Counted from the first letter of the stretch, positions 24,001 through 36,044 are shown. The stretch is 64,000 bases of DNA from Steromphala cineraria (GCA_916613615.1 OU744731.1:12096726-12160725); one strand, 5' to 3'. Translations and numbers: made by a program. Notes: a model not told the origin generated them from the letters alone.

Positions 24001-27000
24001 TTTAGGAACAGACTATGCTTACAGCTATATGAGTAGTTATGGTCATGTTAAATGTTGTTGCCGTCAAGGTGGCGTATCGTGTATCTATTTCGATTTATTC
24101 TAGAGATCATTGTTCAAAGATACAACGATTCTTGGTCTCTTTGCTGACAACCACGACTTCCAGAGGTTTCTCAACCTGACAAACGATGGAGCTTTACTCC
24201 GGAACTCTTTGACCTATGTTTTCTTTGGACAGGTAAGTATGCACTTTTTAGGAGATGCTCAAGGAGAAACCATTTGTGCAACTAAATCTGTACATAATTT
24301 CGGTATAAATTTATTGGACACAGACTATTCTCAGACTGCTTACCAAATGTTTTATCAGTGCATACATAATTTTGAAGGTGGATAAGCAAGCAATATATGT
24401 TTCTGGTTTATTTAACAGACAATGACCTTTTCCACGGACTTTCGTTCAAAAGAAATGCCCTGCTCCAAGGATCGAGCAGATTTTGTATTGTCAGAAATTC
24501 CTCTGAAACGGTCAATGTTCTTTCAAACATATGTTTTCAAATGTTTATATTGATGCGATTTTAAAAAACTAAAACAAAACAAAGTCATTTTTTAAAAAAA
24601 TGGAATATCGAGCTATGGTTTTGGAATTCACAGCATTCGTGAATAGAAAGATAGATATCCTTTTCCTTATACACCCAATAAGGTTGGTGCACACTAGCAA
24701 AATATCTTTTCGATGCCTTAACACACTAACACTTTTGCAGATGACGTCAAATAAATTATCTTATTCACAACTTCACATGTATATTTGAAGGGCATCCCAA
24801 TTGTATACTACGGTACAGAACAACTGTTTAATGGCGGCAATGACCCTAATAACAGAGAGAGCCTGTGGCCTCATGAGAACAACACGTCAGATATGTATCG
24901 GGTAAGTATTTGTATTACAAAGACAAAGCACAAGACGTTTTAATATTTTAATAAGACATTACGGTCCTCTTGCTAAATGAACTCTGTGTCAATCTTTCAC
25001 CCCTAGCGGGTTTTAGTTCTATATATGGCATATTTGCAAAGAATATATTTGTATTTGTATTACAAAGACAAAGCACAAGACGTTTTAATATATTAATTAG
25101 ACCTTACGGTCCTCTTTCTAAATGAACTCTGTGTCAAATCTTTCACCCCTAGCGGTTTTTAAGTTCTATATATGGCATATTGGCAAAGAATATATTAGAA
25201 GTGTATTGTCACTTGTCTAACAATATTCTGTTTTATTTCGATGGGCAAGCGGTTGTTTGCATGATTTGTTCTGCATTCTCTTAACACGCGCGTTTAAAGG
25301 TTCGATCAAGATTAGAACGAGTAGGCCTCCGTTTGTTAACCAACAGTGTTTATGAACGGGTACAGAGGGTTGATAGAAGTAGAAGTTAGTTTGTTAGAAA
25401 TTGTGTTTTTATGTGACTTTTTATGGGGGCCATTGACAATTTGATCTAAGCACTTGTTTGGGATATTTGCTGTTAATTGCATTGTGATGCATGTTAAGTT
25501 AAATGTGGGAAATATATATAAATGTAAGACAATGACATATTTGTTTGATATATGCTGTCACTTGCATTGTGATGCATTTTAAGTTAATTGTGTGAAATAT
25601 ATATAAATTTAACAATGACATGTTCTTATTTAGTGAAGTTATACATTGGTTGGAATTAGAATGTATTCTGACTCACACATAGTAAAACACATCTACAAAA
25701 TCCGGAGGTCCTAGTTGATTTTGTTCATGCTACATACATCACACGATGATCCTATAATCTTCAGGTTATATTCTAACCGTCTTGTTGTTCATACTACATT
25801 AACAACTATCTAGCCAAAACGTAACATGGAGTTGTATATATATAGGCACAGCCCGGACCAGAGAACCGATAATTATCTTATCATATCGCAAGTTCACTAT
25901 ATGAGGAAAAAGAACACAATCGTTGATTAAATTAGAGATGCGCTTTTTAATACCCTAATAGGACTGACTAATGGTATATGATGATTATCGCATAATTTTG
26001 AATTTCTGATTCAGTTTATCAGGAAGTTAGCAGACGCCAAGAAGTCTCTGACTTCTGTGCTTGGCCCTCTCAACCAGAGAGAAGTTTACACAGATTCTGA
26101 TAGCATGATCTTCACAAGGGGAGACAACCAGGAGGTGAGTCTTCATCCACACTGCTAAATCAAATAATTTCTCACTAAGATCTATTCTTGGTGAAAATTT
26201 GATGTTTGGTGAAGTCCAAAGATCAGTTTTAAATTTTGTCAAGAACACTGGCAAATATGATCTCATATAACATTTTATACTCAATTTTCACTTTTAAATG
26301 TTTTTAACTCTCAATAATCACTCCTAGTGCTGGGCGCATGTAGGTCATCTCTGGCCCAAACTTTGCCCTTAATTTCACCTACCTTCATCCACAACTCGGA
26401 CTTCCTCCTTGGTAGTGCTTGTGTAAGCCTAGTTTGTCATGTGCACAGCCCTCGTTATAGGATAATGAGGATTATCCCACTCTGCTGCCAATATACTAGA
26501 GTTTGTGCAAGATTGATACCCGCAATTTGTGACACAGGTTCTGATACACTGTCTTCACAATATTTGCATTCCGAATGAAGGGACCTGCGCACCACATAAC
26601 CTATACCCTGTGGCAACTCAAATCAGTAAAAAAATAACCTTTTTTGCATTTTGATTAAATGAGTAGATGTGATGACAATCATGATTGATATTGGTGACTT
26701 ACATAACATCACATCCCATTGTCTGTATTGTCGGAATTAATTTGTTTTACATGTACACCTCTTTTGTTCTACCCGAAGATGATGGTTGCTGTAACGAATG
26801 TAGGAAAATCGAAGAGCAGAAGAGAGAAAACAGTGACAGATCTCAACGCTATACCGGATGGGACAGGTACAAATACAGTTTTTTCTTAAGTGTGCATCTT
26901 GAGATGTTTCACAGAGTACAATGTTCCGTTGCTATAGTCAATCTTAAAGGCGCAGTAGCACGTTTTTTGACAATTTTATATTTTAAATATTTCTCTGATA

Positions 27001-27781
27001 ATTGTATGTTCATGCTAAATGTATTATTTTGAATGTCAAAAATATCATTACACTCACCAATCATCCATAGTCAGAGGAGAAAGTATGAAGATTCACATAA
27101 AATCCATTGGCGGCCATTTTGTGTGAACACCTTTAATTCATTTAGTGTAAGGAATAGGGGGAATATAAGGTGATGTCAGGAAAATGAAAATAAACTGTTC
27201 CAATTGAAAGACAATGTATTTAAACTAAATAAAAAAGTAAAAATCAAATATATAATGTAAAGTTTAGCCATGCGATTCCTTCTTTTACACAAAATGAATT
27301 TAAGGTGTTCACATAAAAATGGCTGCCAATGGATTTTATGTAAATCTTTATAATTTGTTCTCTGACTATGGATGATTGGTTTGTGTAATGAGATTTTTGA
27401 CATTATCAAAGTTATACATTTATCTGTAACGTACAATTATCAGCGAAAATTTGAAAATATAAAAGTGTCAAAAAACGTGCTACTGCCCCTTTAAGTCTTG
27501 ATTTAAGTTTCAACACTAATGTTTTGATATTTTTATATATATTCTCTTGTATTTTCCAAGTTTTCACAAACATCCTGGAACAAGCCGACAAGGTTATTGT
27601 GAAATCTGGAACGGTAAAAATAACCCTTATATATGGTGAACCCAAGATCTACCAACAAACCATCCGTGTCAACACAACATCGGTCAACTGCTGGCCAAAT
27701 CAAGCATGTTCCGGCGGGACAACACTGACCTCCTTCCTAATGGCCTATTTGGTTCTCACTGTCGTCATCACCCTTGTCTGA
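18077..27781 (+). CDS. Fungal-type (Taka-like) GH13 alpha-amylase with GPI-anchor-like tail, 11 exons
   Basis: Predicted to hydrolyse alpha-1,4-glucan. Exons: 18077-18163, 19170-19293, 19913-20081, 20861-21011, 22059-22196, 23366-23578, 24104-24232, 24791-24901, 26015-26134, 26779-26866, 27561-27781; all GT-AG, phases agree, 1551 nt, 516 aa. The N-terminus MLKFGMILLCLTSCTA is a signal peptide. The mature start (RVIYQLLTDRF, then CGGTFKGIEQRLDYIQGLG) and region I DVIANHMG (126-133) match Aspergillus-type amylases rather than the usual animal amylase. Catalytic residues are all present: Asp ~219 in DGLRIDT, Glu ~243 in CMGEANNG, Asp ~312 in FADNHD. GIPIVYYGTEQ and GGNDPNNRE follow, then a C-terminal beta domain. 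The last ~20 residues (TSFLMAYLVLTVVITLV) are hydrophobic after a small-residue SGG, as in GPI-anchor signals, so the enzyme may be held at the cell surface. Start chosen as the first ATG giving a signal peptide. Confidence 0.95.
19661..19809. repeat. Long hairpin-forming inverted repeat in amylase intron 2
   Basis: Arms of about 60 bp: CATGTATCGCTTAAATACAG on the left pairs with CTGTATTTAAGCGATACATG on the right, extending outward to GGGTACTCC. The loop is about 20 bp. Probably a short palindromic MITE; an apparent ORF through it is a by-product. Confidence 0.85.
21159..21717 (+). mobile_element. Interspersed repeat with CCCCCGAATCGGAGATTCCG head and (TGTCCG)n
   Basis: The element starts with a small hairpin (CCCCGAATCGGAGATTCCGG), followed by a TGTCCGTC microsatellite and a CTTGTGATGAGACCTTTCAG block, and ends CATCCGGGGGCATTCGTG. 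The block from the TGTCCG run to TGACACAGCGAGC occurs twice in tandem. From general knowledge, similar CCCCGGAATCGGAGATTCCGGGG-headed repeats are abundant in mollusc genomes. No protein is encoded. Confidence 0.75.
22723..22810 (+). repeat. Block duplicated from the PGM3/amylase intergenic region
   Basis: Matches 17167-17264 over most of its length (GGAAATCAGCGGCATATA, CGAACGCGTA). It lies in amylase intron 5, about 350 bp before the decayed exon 6 copy. Confidence 0.8.
23163..23318 (+). pseudogene. Decayed duplicate of amylase exon 6 (pseudo-exon)
   Basis: CCAGAAGCCCTTCTGACAGA, then CCGCTGC.GTCTTCTGT.TGAGTGAAGCTA, then GACTG.CGAGTC.TGCTCAA.TTCC, parallels exon 6 (23366-23578) block by block at about 75% identity by eye. 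The exon codon TGG in its first line is TGA here, and the middle is rearranged, so it cannot replace the exon that carries the acid/base Glu. It lies about 100-200 bp upstream of the working exon. Confidence 0.8.
24908..25190 (+). repeat. Tandem duplication of ~140 bp in amylase intron 8
   Basis: Two adjacent near-identical copies share TTACAAAGACAAAGCACAAG, TAAATGAACTCTGTGTCAA and TTCTATATATGGCATATT. Differences are few, so the duplication is young. Non-coding. Confidence 0.9.
25465..25625 (+). repeat. Tandem duplication of ~80 bp in amylase intron 8
   Basis: Two copies of a block containing TTGCATTGTGATGCATNTTA and GAAATATATATAAAT, spaced about 80 bp apart. Non-coding. Confidence 0.8.
26944..27494. 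mobile_element. Composite head-to-head pair of family A MITEs
   Basis: The left ~210 bp is the first part of the family A element in plus orientation. It passes without a gap into a near-complete element in the opposite orientation (about 27155-27494). Both outer ends have the GGCAGTAGCACGTTTT tip next to TTAA. It lies in amylase intron 10. Confidence 0.8.
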
Positions 27782-27884
27782 ACGTTTAACAAAAAGCCTG
27801 CCCCGGTGTATGATAGTCAACGTTGGATCAAAAGTACAAGAGTCATCTATTGGTGCTATCAGAAAGTATTTCTTGCAAATTCGA

Positions 27885-27890
27885 AATAAA
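27885..27890 (+). promoter_or_regulatory. Poly(A) signal of the amylase gene
   Basis: AATAAA lies 104 bp after the amylase stop codon, a usual distance. Confidence 0.65.
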
Positions 27891-27939
27891 AATTCTAGAA
27901 ACAGTTGCAGTTTTTGCTTTCTGTTTGTAAGAGACCACC

Positions 27940-28017
27940 AACGCAAAGCATACAAACCGAGTTTCCGAACTCTCAGTTTTATGCCTTGCTGCCGATCCTT
28001 AGGCTTTGCTTGAAGAT
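27940..28017. mobile_element. Partial family B MITE end
   Basis: CTCAGTTTTATGCCTTGCTG with GAGTTTCCGAACT and AGGCTTTGCTTGAAGATGG matches the ends of the full elements at 36297-36484 and 37664-37905. Confidence 0.6.
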
Positions 28018-31000
28018 GGTAACAGTCTTGTTGGCTCTGATTGATTTTAACAAACTAGCACGACAAACTACATCCATAAAAAGATCTAAATTGTCATAAA
28101 TGCAAAAACGGAAATCACCTATATTTTTCAAAACACAAACTCGCTGATCCTTCACTATCTTCATTACAAACACTGTAATTAATGTGAAATTGGTAATTTT
28201 GCTATTGGCTTGTCTGTATATTCATTATATCAGACTGTATTCCCTAGATGGTAAAGTGTATTTCTTGGAACTGAAATATGTTCATACATGAATCAGATTT
28301 TTTTCCTTTTTGCAATTTTAAATTTGTTGATAACATTTATTATGAATTTTATTATAATGTGTTGTCATAGAGAATTGGGCCTTGCGAAGAGCTCGTTATT
28401 TTTTTCAAACTTTAAAAATAATACCCAAAAACTCAATTCATATTATCCTTTATGGTTTGTCTCAAAGAAGACGGACTTACTTTGAATTGATATGTAAGGA
28501 TAGGATATTAGTAATATGATGACAAAATGACTTTCAAATACACATAGGATGTTTATCTCTGTACATCCGTTTTATTATTTCAACAACATTCGTGACTTGA
28601 ACGTTATTTGGGTTCTTTCTTCTTTCAACTACGGCGATTTGTCAACAACCAATGTCTAGACGCAACGGCGGCAACCTACACGTTTTCCAGAATTTCCATG
28701 ATAATGAAATCCGGTTCTCGAGAAACTTTACAACCTTTACAAAGAAGATAAAGTGCATTCACACCCAGGAAAACGATACGATACTCTACCTGTAGCGTTG
28801 TTGTTACACCTATCACTGTCGTCCATTGTTGTATAGGGATAGTATACAAGCCTTTGTTTAACTGTGATATGAAGTTTTGGGATTGTCTTCTTTCGAAGAC
28901 AATTACACCCACGGAACGCATAAACAAACAAACTACCCGTTGTATCATTTAGAACTTAAATGGATTAGTAAATCAATAAAACTTTATTGACGTTGACATA
29001 TGTAGACTTGGGTAATGGTAAATTGTTTATGCAATATGATAAGTAATGGATATATGACTGGCTTTGTTTCAACTTAAAGTAAACTTTTAAGTACCGTAGA
29101 TAAGTTTGTAAAGTAAGGCTGACTGTCTGAATGTTACATAGGAATGATATGAATAAGGACACGGACATGTTTTTTCATTCGCTTAATTGTAGCAAGTCAG
29201 GAATGCATATTTTACCAGTTACTTCCGCGTTGTACATATTTCAACAGTGGACGAAGCGTGTAAAGGGGTACAATGATTATTTTAAACCTTGTTTTAAGAG
29301 GTGTATGGTTTGAAATTGCAAAATTCACTTTTTAAAATTATCTACATTTACCATATAAAGAGTATTGATGTAGGAGGAAGCTCATAAATAGATAGCGTTG
29401 TACTACTATGATATACTTTTAGCCTTAATATCTTTACTACAATTGAATTAATCATAGACGTCAATTTACACAGATATTAGATTATGAAACCTATTCAAAC
29501 TCGTTTATTTATTGACAACATTCCTTACATGACATTATAACGTTAACTGTAAACACCTCGCGACAACAAAACCAGTCCAACAGTTGTTCCATATATGGTG
29601 TTGTGACGTCATGCATTCGGAATTCATTCTTGAATGGGGTATCCGGAAACATCTAATGGTAACCTTTGTAGGGTATCCTGCATATAGGTCATTGTCATGG
29701 TAACTCCATTCTCGCTGCAGAGGTATTTCTGAACGCATAAGGTGATTTATGAATATTAACGGTATCTCATAACGTTGAATCGCCTCAATATGTGGGAGTG
29801 GGACAAAAACCATAACGTTTCATACGATTCGAGACTTTTTAAACTATGTATGTTAACTGTTTTTGTTCGTATAATTGATATTAAAATGATAAATAATGAT
29901 AAAAAAGTTTTTGTTTGACATAAACAATTGACCTTAAGGCCTAAATGTAAGTTATTGTTTATAAAGTAATTTATTGATAATCAATGCCTCCAAAATGTTA
30001 CCTTTTTAATTAGCTTAATTACCAACTTTCATTTGAATTTAAGCGAGAATTATATAAACAATTATTTTTATAAGTCAATGTTTTGAGACAAAAACTGTTC
30101 CCAGATAATATATCAATGTCTACCACTATCACATTTGTTTACACAACATTGTCACTTTGTCTCACGATGTGTTAACTTTCCGATTAAGACTCCTCTGTAT
30201 ATCACATATATTTGCGTATGTATATGCTTGGGTATGCTCCATTATTTAATATGTATCACTTCAATGTGTTATTTGTTCGAAGTTTGTCATGATTTATTAC
30301 TTATAAAATAGACTTGACTTGATTCACCTTTCAGCCATATAATCCCACAACAATGTTTAATAACTTAAAGGTATAAGCAGTTGACAAAATAATGACTTAA
30401 AAGAAAACAGAAAACACCAGCCCAGGGAAAGAATGTTGTCACAATATACACGTTCTTTAAATTGCAGTTTGAAAATTTGAAATAAAGAAATGACAACAAG
30501 AAGGAATCAGGAGAACATATGTCGAGTGGTAAACAATCATAGCCATTATATCCAACATACAAGAAAACCATATGATACTAGTTATAAAATGAAACTCCGA
30601 ACAAACACGTCCAGTCTCTCAAGCGCAGAAATCTAAAGGGACCGTTGTAAGTCTAGCATCTTTTGGCAAGTTTAGATGCCTATCTGATGGATCGTGTTGC
30701 CGTTTTTAATATCATTTCATGTCACATGATTGTACTTCAAAACAAATCAGGATTTATATTTTTGGGGACTAATTTTAGTCTCGGACACACCCAAAAGCAG
30801 ACGTCACAAACTGCAGACGATAAACTCATATAACCCGCCTACATTCGCGTGTCCGTTTTACCTATTGTGAGGACTGCGCCTAGAAACAGGGCCATATATT
30901 TATCCTTTTCACCTAACAATTAGGTGTGTAGGGAGGGAGGCCAGTTTATTCTCGTATCCGCGTTATAGAAGGTCCGCGTCACAAAGCTAACATAGTTGAG

Positions 31001-31626
31001 TGCGTAGTCCACTCGTCTGCACGCTCCCCGAGCAGACGACATATTTGGTGAATGTTGAACAACCCGTGCTGGGGATGGTTGTACTAATCGGATTAACATT
31101 GTGATATTTAGACACACTGTGGCGGTTATAACAGTTTGCCTGGGACGCTAAGTCGCTGAGAGTATTTCAAAGTCATTCGTTTTTGAATTGTTAAAGGTTT
31201 TTCGATATTCACTTTTACGCTGAATATTTGAAGCCCGTTAATATTCAGTTTGGATTCACAATGGACTTCCCTTAGGACACCCAAGGCGTGAAAGCTTTAC
31301 ACGGATGTGACAGTGTTACTGTGTTGGATTATGACAACTTCATCTTAACTGTTGTGGACATTTTGATTTGCCTGTGTACATTCAAATCAGGCCAGGGTAC
31401 ATTTACACAAAGAGGAATTCAAACCAACGAACAGAGGACGTGTGTTATCTCAATAAATTGAGAAAAAGATTTTCACGAAGGATTGTACCGGATAAAGTTG
31501 ACCCTTCTGCATCTACATTGTCAAATTCAGTTTTTTTTATTGTTGAAGAGGGATTACATTTCTGATACAGAGGATACCGTGTGTGTAAATATTACGATAA
31601 GTTTAAATAACTACCTGTGTGCCAAT
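28018..31626. other. Intergenic region between amylase and the dispanin gene
   Basis: Mostly AT-rich with no strong gene signal. Two minus-strand Cys-containing ORFs (28737-28954 and 29535-29813) are the only coding candidates. The last ~700 bp before 31627 should hold the promoter and 5' UTR of the dispanin gene; no clear TATA box was recognised. Confidence 0.4.
28737..28954 (-). CDS. Possible exon of a small Cys-rich secreted protein (IL-17-like spacing)
   Basis: After a possible acceptor (TTTAAG) a 71-codon frame runs to TAA at 28737-28739. It has CNC near its start, a single Cys in DRCNNNATG with an N-glycosylation sequon, and ends PGCECTLSSL. A C-x-C, single C, terminal C-x-C order resembles the end of IL-17-family cytokines, which are numerous in molluscs, but no CPW exon or signal peptide was found to join to it. 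Another open frame overlaps it on the same strand. It may be a pseudogene or chance ORF. Confidence 0.2.
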
Positions 31627-32268
31627 ATGCCGTATGGAAATATAACCCGCCATCCTTCGTATAACAACCGATACCGGTCGTCTGCTGGTGAAACCGGAAG
31701 TCCCACAGACAATGAACATGGCAGTCCAATCCAGAGTGTGAGCGAGGCTGTGTTTAGTGGCGAGAAAAGTCCAACGTCACCAGATCCTCTGGTCAGTGCT
31801 AAATCGAAACGAGCCAAATACAGAGAGTCGAGAAGTATCTCAACATCCGGAAAGTCAATGGTCAAATCTACAGACTCAAACACAGACGAAGTGTTTGTTG
31901 ACATGAACGGACGTGACGTCATAACAAGCCCGAGTGACATCATCAAGATGGTTGACAAGCGAACCCTTGAAGCAACCCTGTCTAGCTCTTCTACAGCATC
32001 TATTCTACCGAATCCTCACAACAGTATCAACCACAAGATTCACTCGTTCTTCTGGTGCACGTGCTGCCTCTATTTCGTCTTTATCTGTTGTCTGCCGGGA
32101 GTCCATTACATGCAGGAGTCGGACTCCGCCTTTAAGGAGGGAGATGAGAAGCGCGCTGAGCGTCTGGGCAAGATGGCGACCCTCATGTTCATAGCTGGAG
32201 CTATATTTTCCGTTACTTGTTATGCTGCTATTTTGTTTGTTGTTATATTTTTCACTGCATATCAGTGA
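31627..32268 (+). CDS. CD225/dispanin-family two-pass membrane protein, intronless
   Basis: 213 aa from ATG 31627, the first in-frame ATG of the ORF (the frame is open further upstream but without ATG), to TGA 32266-32268. The first ~135 residues are polar, Ser/Thr-rich and probably disordered. Then IHSFFWCTCCLYFVFICCLPG is a Cys-rich membrane-associated helix, followed by a short basic/acidic loop SAFKEGDEKRAERLGKMA and a second helix (MFIAGAIFSVTCYAAILFVV). The juxtamembrane Cys cluster and the loop F..GD...A..... are CD225 hallmarks (IFITM, PRRT and SYNDIG relatives). Family members sit in plasma or endosomal membranes and affect vesicle fusion or receptor placement. Which subfamily this belongs to, and its function, are unknown. 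Confidence 0.85.
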   Translation: MPYGNITRHPSYNNRYRSSAGETGSPTDNEHGSPIQSVSEAVFSGEKSPTSPDPLVSAKSKRAKYRESRSISTSGKSMVKSTDSNTDEVFVDMNGRDVITSPSDIIKMVDKRTLEATLSSSSTASILPNPHNSINHKIHSFFWCTCCLYFVFICCLPGVHYMQESDSAFKEGDEKRAERLGKMATLMFIAGAIFSVTCYAAILFVVIFFTAYQ

Positions 32269-33415
32269 TCCCTGCCAAACTGGTAATTCAAAGCTGATTC
32301 TATTCATTATATTTTGCCGGTGATTCTAGAAACTCAAAACTGAATTGTTATTATTGGCCCAACATGCTTGGCCCAGATGTTTTATGCATGTAAATTTACC
32401 ATAGTCGTAAGAACATTTTAACATTGACTTGCGACAGATTAGAAAAGATCCCTTATCAAGCGTGCCTTCTGTCAAGTGCATCCTAAGAAAAAAACATATT
32501 TTTTGATTATATCCATAACCCCATTTAATGTTGCGCCACCCCCAACCACCTCCACCCAATTATGCAAGAAAACGTACCAAACTCATGCAACAACTAGACG
32601 CATTGATAAATCTCCAAATAGCGATAGAACATAATCTTGTTGCATTTGATACGTGCATTTTGTACATTTGAATATCCGTTTCATTATAAGACTTGGTTAA
32701 ACTAATGTTAGTTGTGAAAGTCACTTGCAAGTTAGAACAGCCAAATTCATTATAGAGAACCTGGTGTCGTGTACATGTAAAATGTTGCAATAAAACGTTG
32801 TTTGTTGTGTGAAAGATGGACCCGAACAAAGCTTGGTCTACTTTTCCGGTGATTACATCAAAATATCAATAATATAATAATATGATAATATATTGTTTAT
32901 GATATCCTGAACACAAACGTAAGGGATTTTGAATTTGTTAATTCATGATATTTATAAAACTGTCCGTGAAAAAAAGGCCACAATTGATAATAGATAATTC
33001 TTGCATATCTTGCAAAGCTGTAACTAAATCATTTCTTGTGTGCTTTTTTGTTTTTCTGATACTTACCAAAATTTCTTGTGCTTACATATTTTATGTTATA
33101 ACAAAATGGTTGTGCCTTCTTCATTGCAATATGTATACCTCTTTTTTTGTTACCAGTATTGTTTAAGGTATACTCTGTTTAAGGATTCCTAAGGTGCTAC
33201 ACAATATCCTTGCCTATATGCTATATGTGCATATTTCAATTTTGTCAAATGCTGTTTTGCTGTAACCGTGTTAAGCTTTAAGTTTTGGATTTATTTATTT
33301 TCTCTACCATTACCAAATATCAATGCTGAATATGTATTTGTGATTTTCGTGTAAGTTTAAGTTTGAATTCAAGTTGTTTTCGATGTCATCTTAAATAAAC
33401 GATTGTTCAGCAAAA
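32269..33415 (+). other. Probable 3' UTR of the dispanin gene
   Basis: No coding signal; AATAAA at 33394-33399 is the best end point, followed by a T-rich stretch. The UTR would be about 1.1 kb. Inference from sequence only. Confidence 0.5.
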
Positions 33416-36033
33416 CTATGGTTGTTTATTCATTTCTTTTAGGAACAGCTATTAGATAGATTTGTGACGCGGACCCTTCTGTTTCACAATTTCAAAAAAT
33501 GTCTCTCACAATATCTTAAGGAAACGTATTAATTCATTATAAATACATCACCGAATAAGATTATCGACGAACCGTAAATTTTGCTATGATGAATCCCTAA
33601 CAAGGCACTATTAGGACAACCCTGCTTCTTCAATGTATATTTATCCGTAGAGTTTATACAATACCCTTATATCTAGCAGGTCAAACACCGAGTATCACTG
33701 ACGGCGAGAATGGATAATGTATATATGTTAACTATGTGTATTTTCAGCCAATAGAAGCTTATGATGAAAGGATGTTTCTTGAACTAAATAGTCCTTCTAG
33801 GCTTAAGTAAATAATTTCATTTCCTATTTTTCCTGATAGCTACCAGGTTATTGCAGTAGCTCAGCGGATACCGATATGCTAATGTAGCCTGTTTGGTAAC
33901 AATATTAATGTGTCATTGCATCACTTGGATCCTTTACTAATGTATGGAAAGGGATTATTCTTTTATACATTGGTTTATTTGTTGCTAATGGTAATTCATG
34001 TCTCATGTATGGTTTGTTTAAATTGTTTTGTGAATTGAAGATGTTTCTGTATGATAACGTGTCAAGCTTTTTTTAGTTTTAGTTCTATTATGTTTTTCTT
34101 TATTTTTTGGCTCTTTATTGAAATGTTTTATTTTCTTGATCTGTAACACTCGAATATATATTTTTTTGAGTAAATTTCAAATCGATTTCTATATTAAATG
34201 AACGAAGTTCGCTTCAAACTTGTCAAAAGGTCATGTTTTGAATTAAATGTAACACATGTATAACTACGCCATACCAAAAATCTTACACTTTAACCTATAT
34301 ATGACCTCTTATCTGTTATTGAACAGAAACCACCGTTTAACATAATATCAGTTGTTCATCTATATACTTATTAGAAAAAATGCTGAGATTTCAAAGTTCG
34401 GAGGAAGGCTTTCATACAGATAGCCTGTGAACATGAAGTAAGCTTAGAGCTGGATTTACGAACCAATGTCCTCAACACAAGACCAAATGGTGATGTAAAA
34501 CGGCTTTTGATTGGTTCACAGGTTCAATCAACGTAGCACTTACATTGACTCAATTCAAGGGCGGTTAATTTCAGCACAGAAACATCCTAGTTCAGATTAT
34601 GCGGGACGAGGACGTCTAGCATGTTGTAGCTGATAACGAGGAGAGCTTAGCAACATTCAACCCTGGGTAACCGAGGATGGATTATAATGTGTTTGTTAGA
34701 TATCTACAATTGTGCAAATGCTGGTCTTTTCTTTTCGAGTTCACAGCCAACACCCTCATTCAGTCAGGCATCAATAACCCTCATCAAAGTTCCACAGATT
34801 ACCCTGCAAGTCACTGAGACTCAATTTACAGAAACGAAAAGGATATTACAAACAACTAGATTAAACTTCCCTGGCTTATATTAAGCCAAGAGGGATATCA
34901 ATACAAGGCATATTAGTGGTCCCTTACCTGAGGGTGCAGCCACAGAAGGTAGTTATTTTACGGACGCCTCTTGTTTCTGGTCATTTATAGTGATGGGAAA
35001 CCATATGGACATTCACAGTTGGTAAATGAGCCCAGCGTGGAGATTGAATATGCAATTGCAAGGTATGGAAACCATTTGGTGTTTGATAGTTATATATAGT
35101 CAGGCCCGTAGCACCAATTTCAGTTGTGGGGGGCGAGATTTTGAGATTCTCTGCTCAGTGGGGGGAGGGGGGGGGGGGGTCCATTTCCTAAGGGCAGAGA
35201 CTTTTTCGACAATTTTCACGCTCAATGGGGGGGCAGAGATTTCGAACTTTTATGCTTAGTGGGGGGGGGGGGGGGCTTGAACCATTGTCGTGGGTCTCAT
35301 ATCAGGGTTTTACACGTGTTAAACGTGCTCGTTTTATGGATTGTGAGGTTGTATGGGGCTGAATTCCAAATTCGAGGGGTCTGGAATTTTGCTAGTCTGT
35401 AAATTTCTTCTACAAAATTTTCCCCCTAGAATTAGTGGGGGGCCGGGCCCCCCTTGGCCCCCCCGCTTGCTACGGGCCTGTATATAGTTAGAAATAGCTG
35501 AGTGTGTAGCGTCTGAAGCTAGGAAACTCTTGTGGTTATTCAGAGTTGGTGAGAATGAGTAGAGTGTGAACATTAAATATGAAGTATGAAGCTATGAAAC
35601 TCGCATGGTTATTCTAGTTGGTGAGAAATAGCTGAGAATGAATATTCAATATGAAGTTTTAACATGTAAAAACCACATGGTTATTTATGGTTGGTAGAAA
35701 AAACTGGACTCTGATGTCACACTGGCAGTGTCCGGGTGTTCCCTCCAAACAATCCCTTAACAACATACTGTTACTTGATCATCCAGTAGGTCAAAGTATC
35801 ATGAAAGAAAAACACAAGGATATTGATGTTAAGATGGAAGATAAGGGAAAAGGAGGAAAGAGGAAAAGTAAAACGAAAGTTCATCATCCCTTTTTTACTA
35901 CAATGATTCTTTCAAAATCTTGTCAAAGCAAGAAAAAATTTATCATGTTTTGATATTTGGACGTGAAAAAAACCCAGGTTTTAGGAAGTTTATTGAACAA
36001 ACTAGATAAAAGAAACACGGCATTGGTGTGATT
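33416..36033. other. Intergenic region, dispanin 3' end to peroxidase 3' end
   Basis: AT-rich without convincing exons. It contains a hAT-type element (35101-35480). Small ORFs at 34687 and 35687 show no family features. Confidence 0.5.
35101..35480. mobile_element. Non-autonomous hAT-type element with 8-bp target duplication
   Basis: Terminal inverted repeats CAGGCCCGTAGC and GCTACGGGCCTG are bounded on both sides by the direct repeat TATATAGT (35093-35100 and 35481-35488). An 8-bp duplication and CAGG..CG tips are typical of hAT transposons. The interior has long G and C runs and no transposase. Confidence 0.9.
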
Positions 36034-36044
36034 TTTATTTTATT
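36034..36044 (-). promoter_or_regulatory. Poly(A) signals of the peroxidase gene
   Basis: Two overlapping AATAAA hexamers on the minus strand (TTTATT on plus at 36034-36039 and 36039-36044), about 100 bp past the stop codon. Confidence 0.6.

Noticed and set aside
31934..32194. 86-codon plus-strand ORF within the dispanin gene
   Set aside because: Out-of-frame shadow; the CD225 frame has the hydrophobic helices and family motif.
35687..35953. 88-codon Lys-rich ORF
   Set aside because: No family features and a low-complexity basic composition; typical chance ORF in AT-rich DNA.
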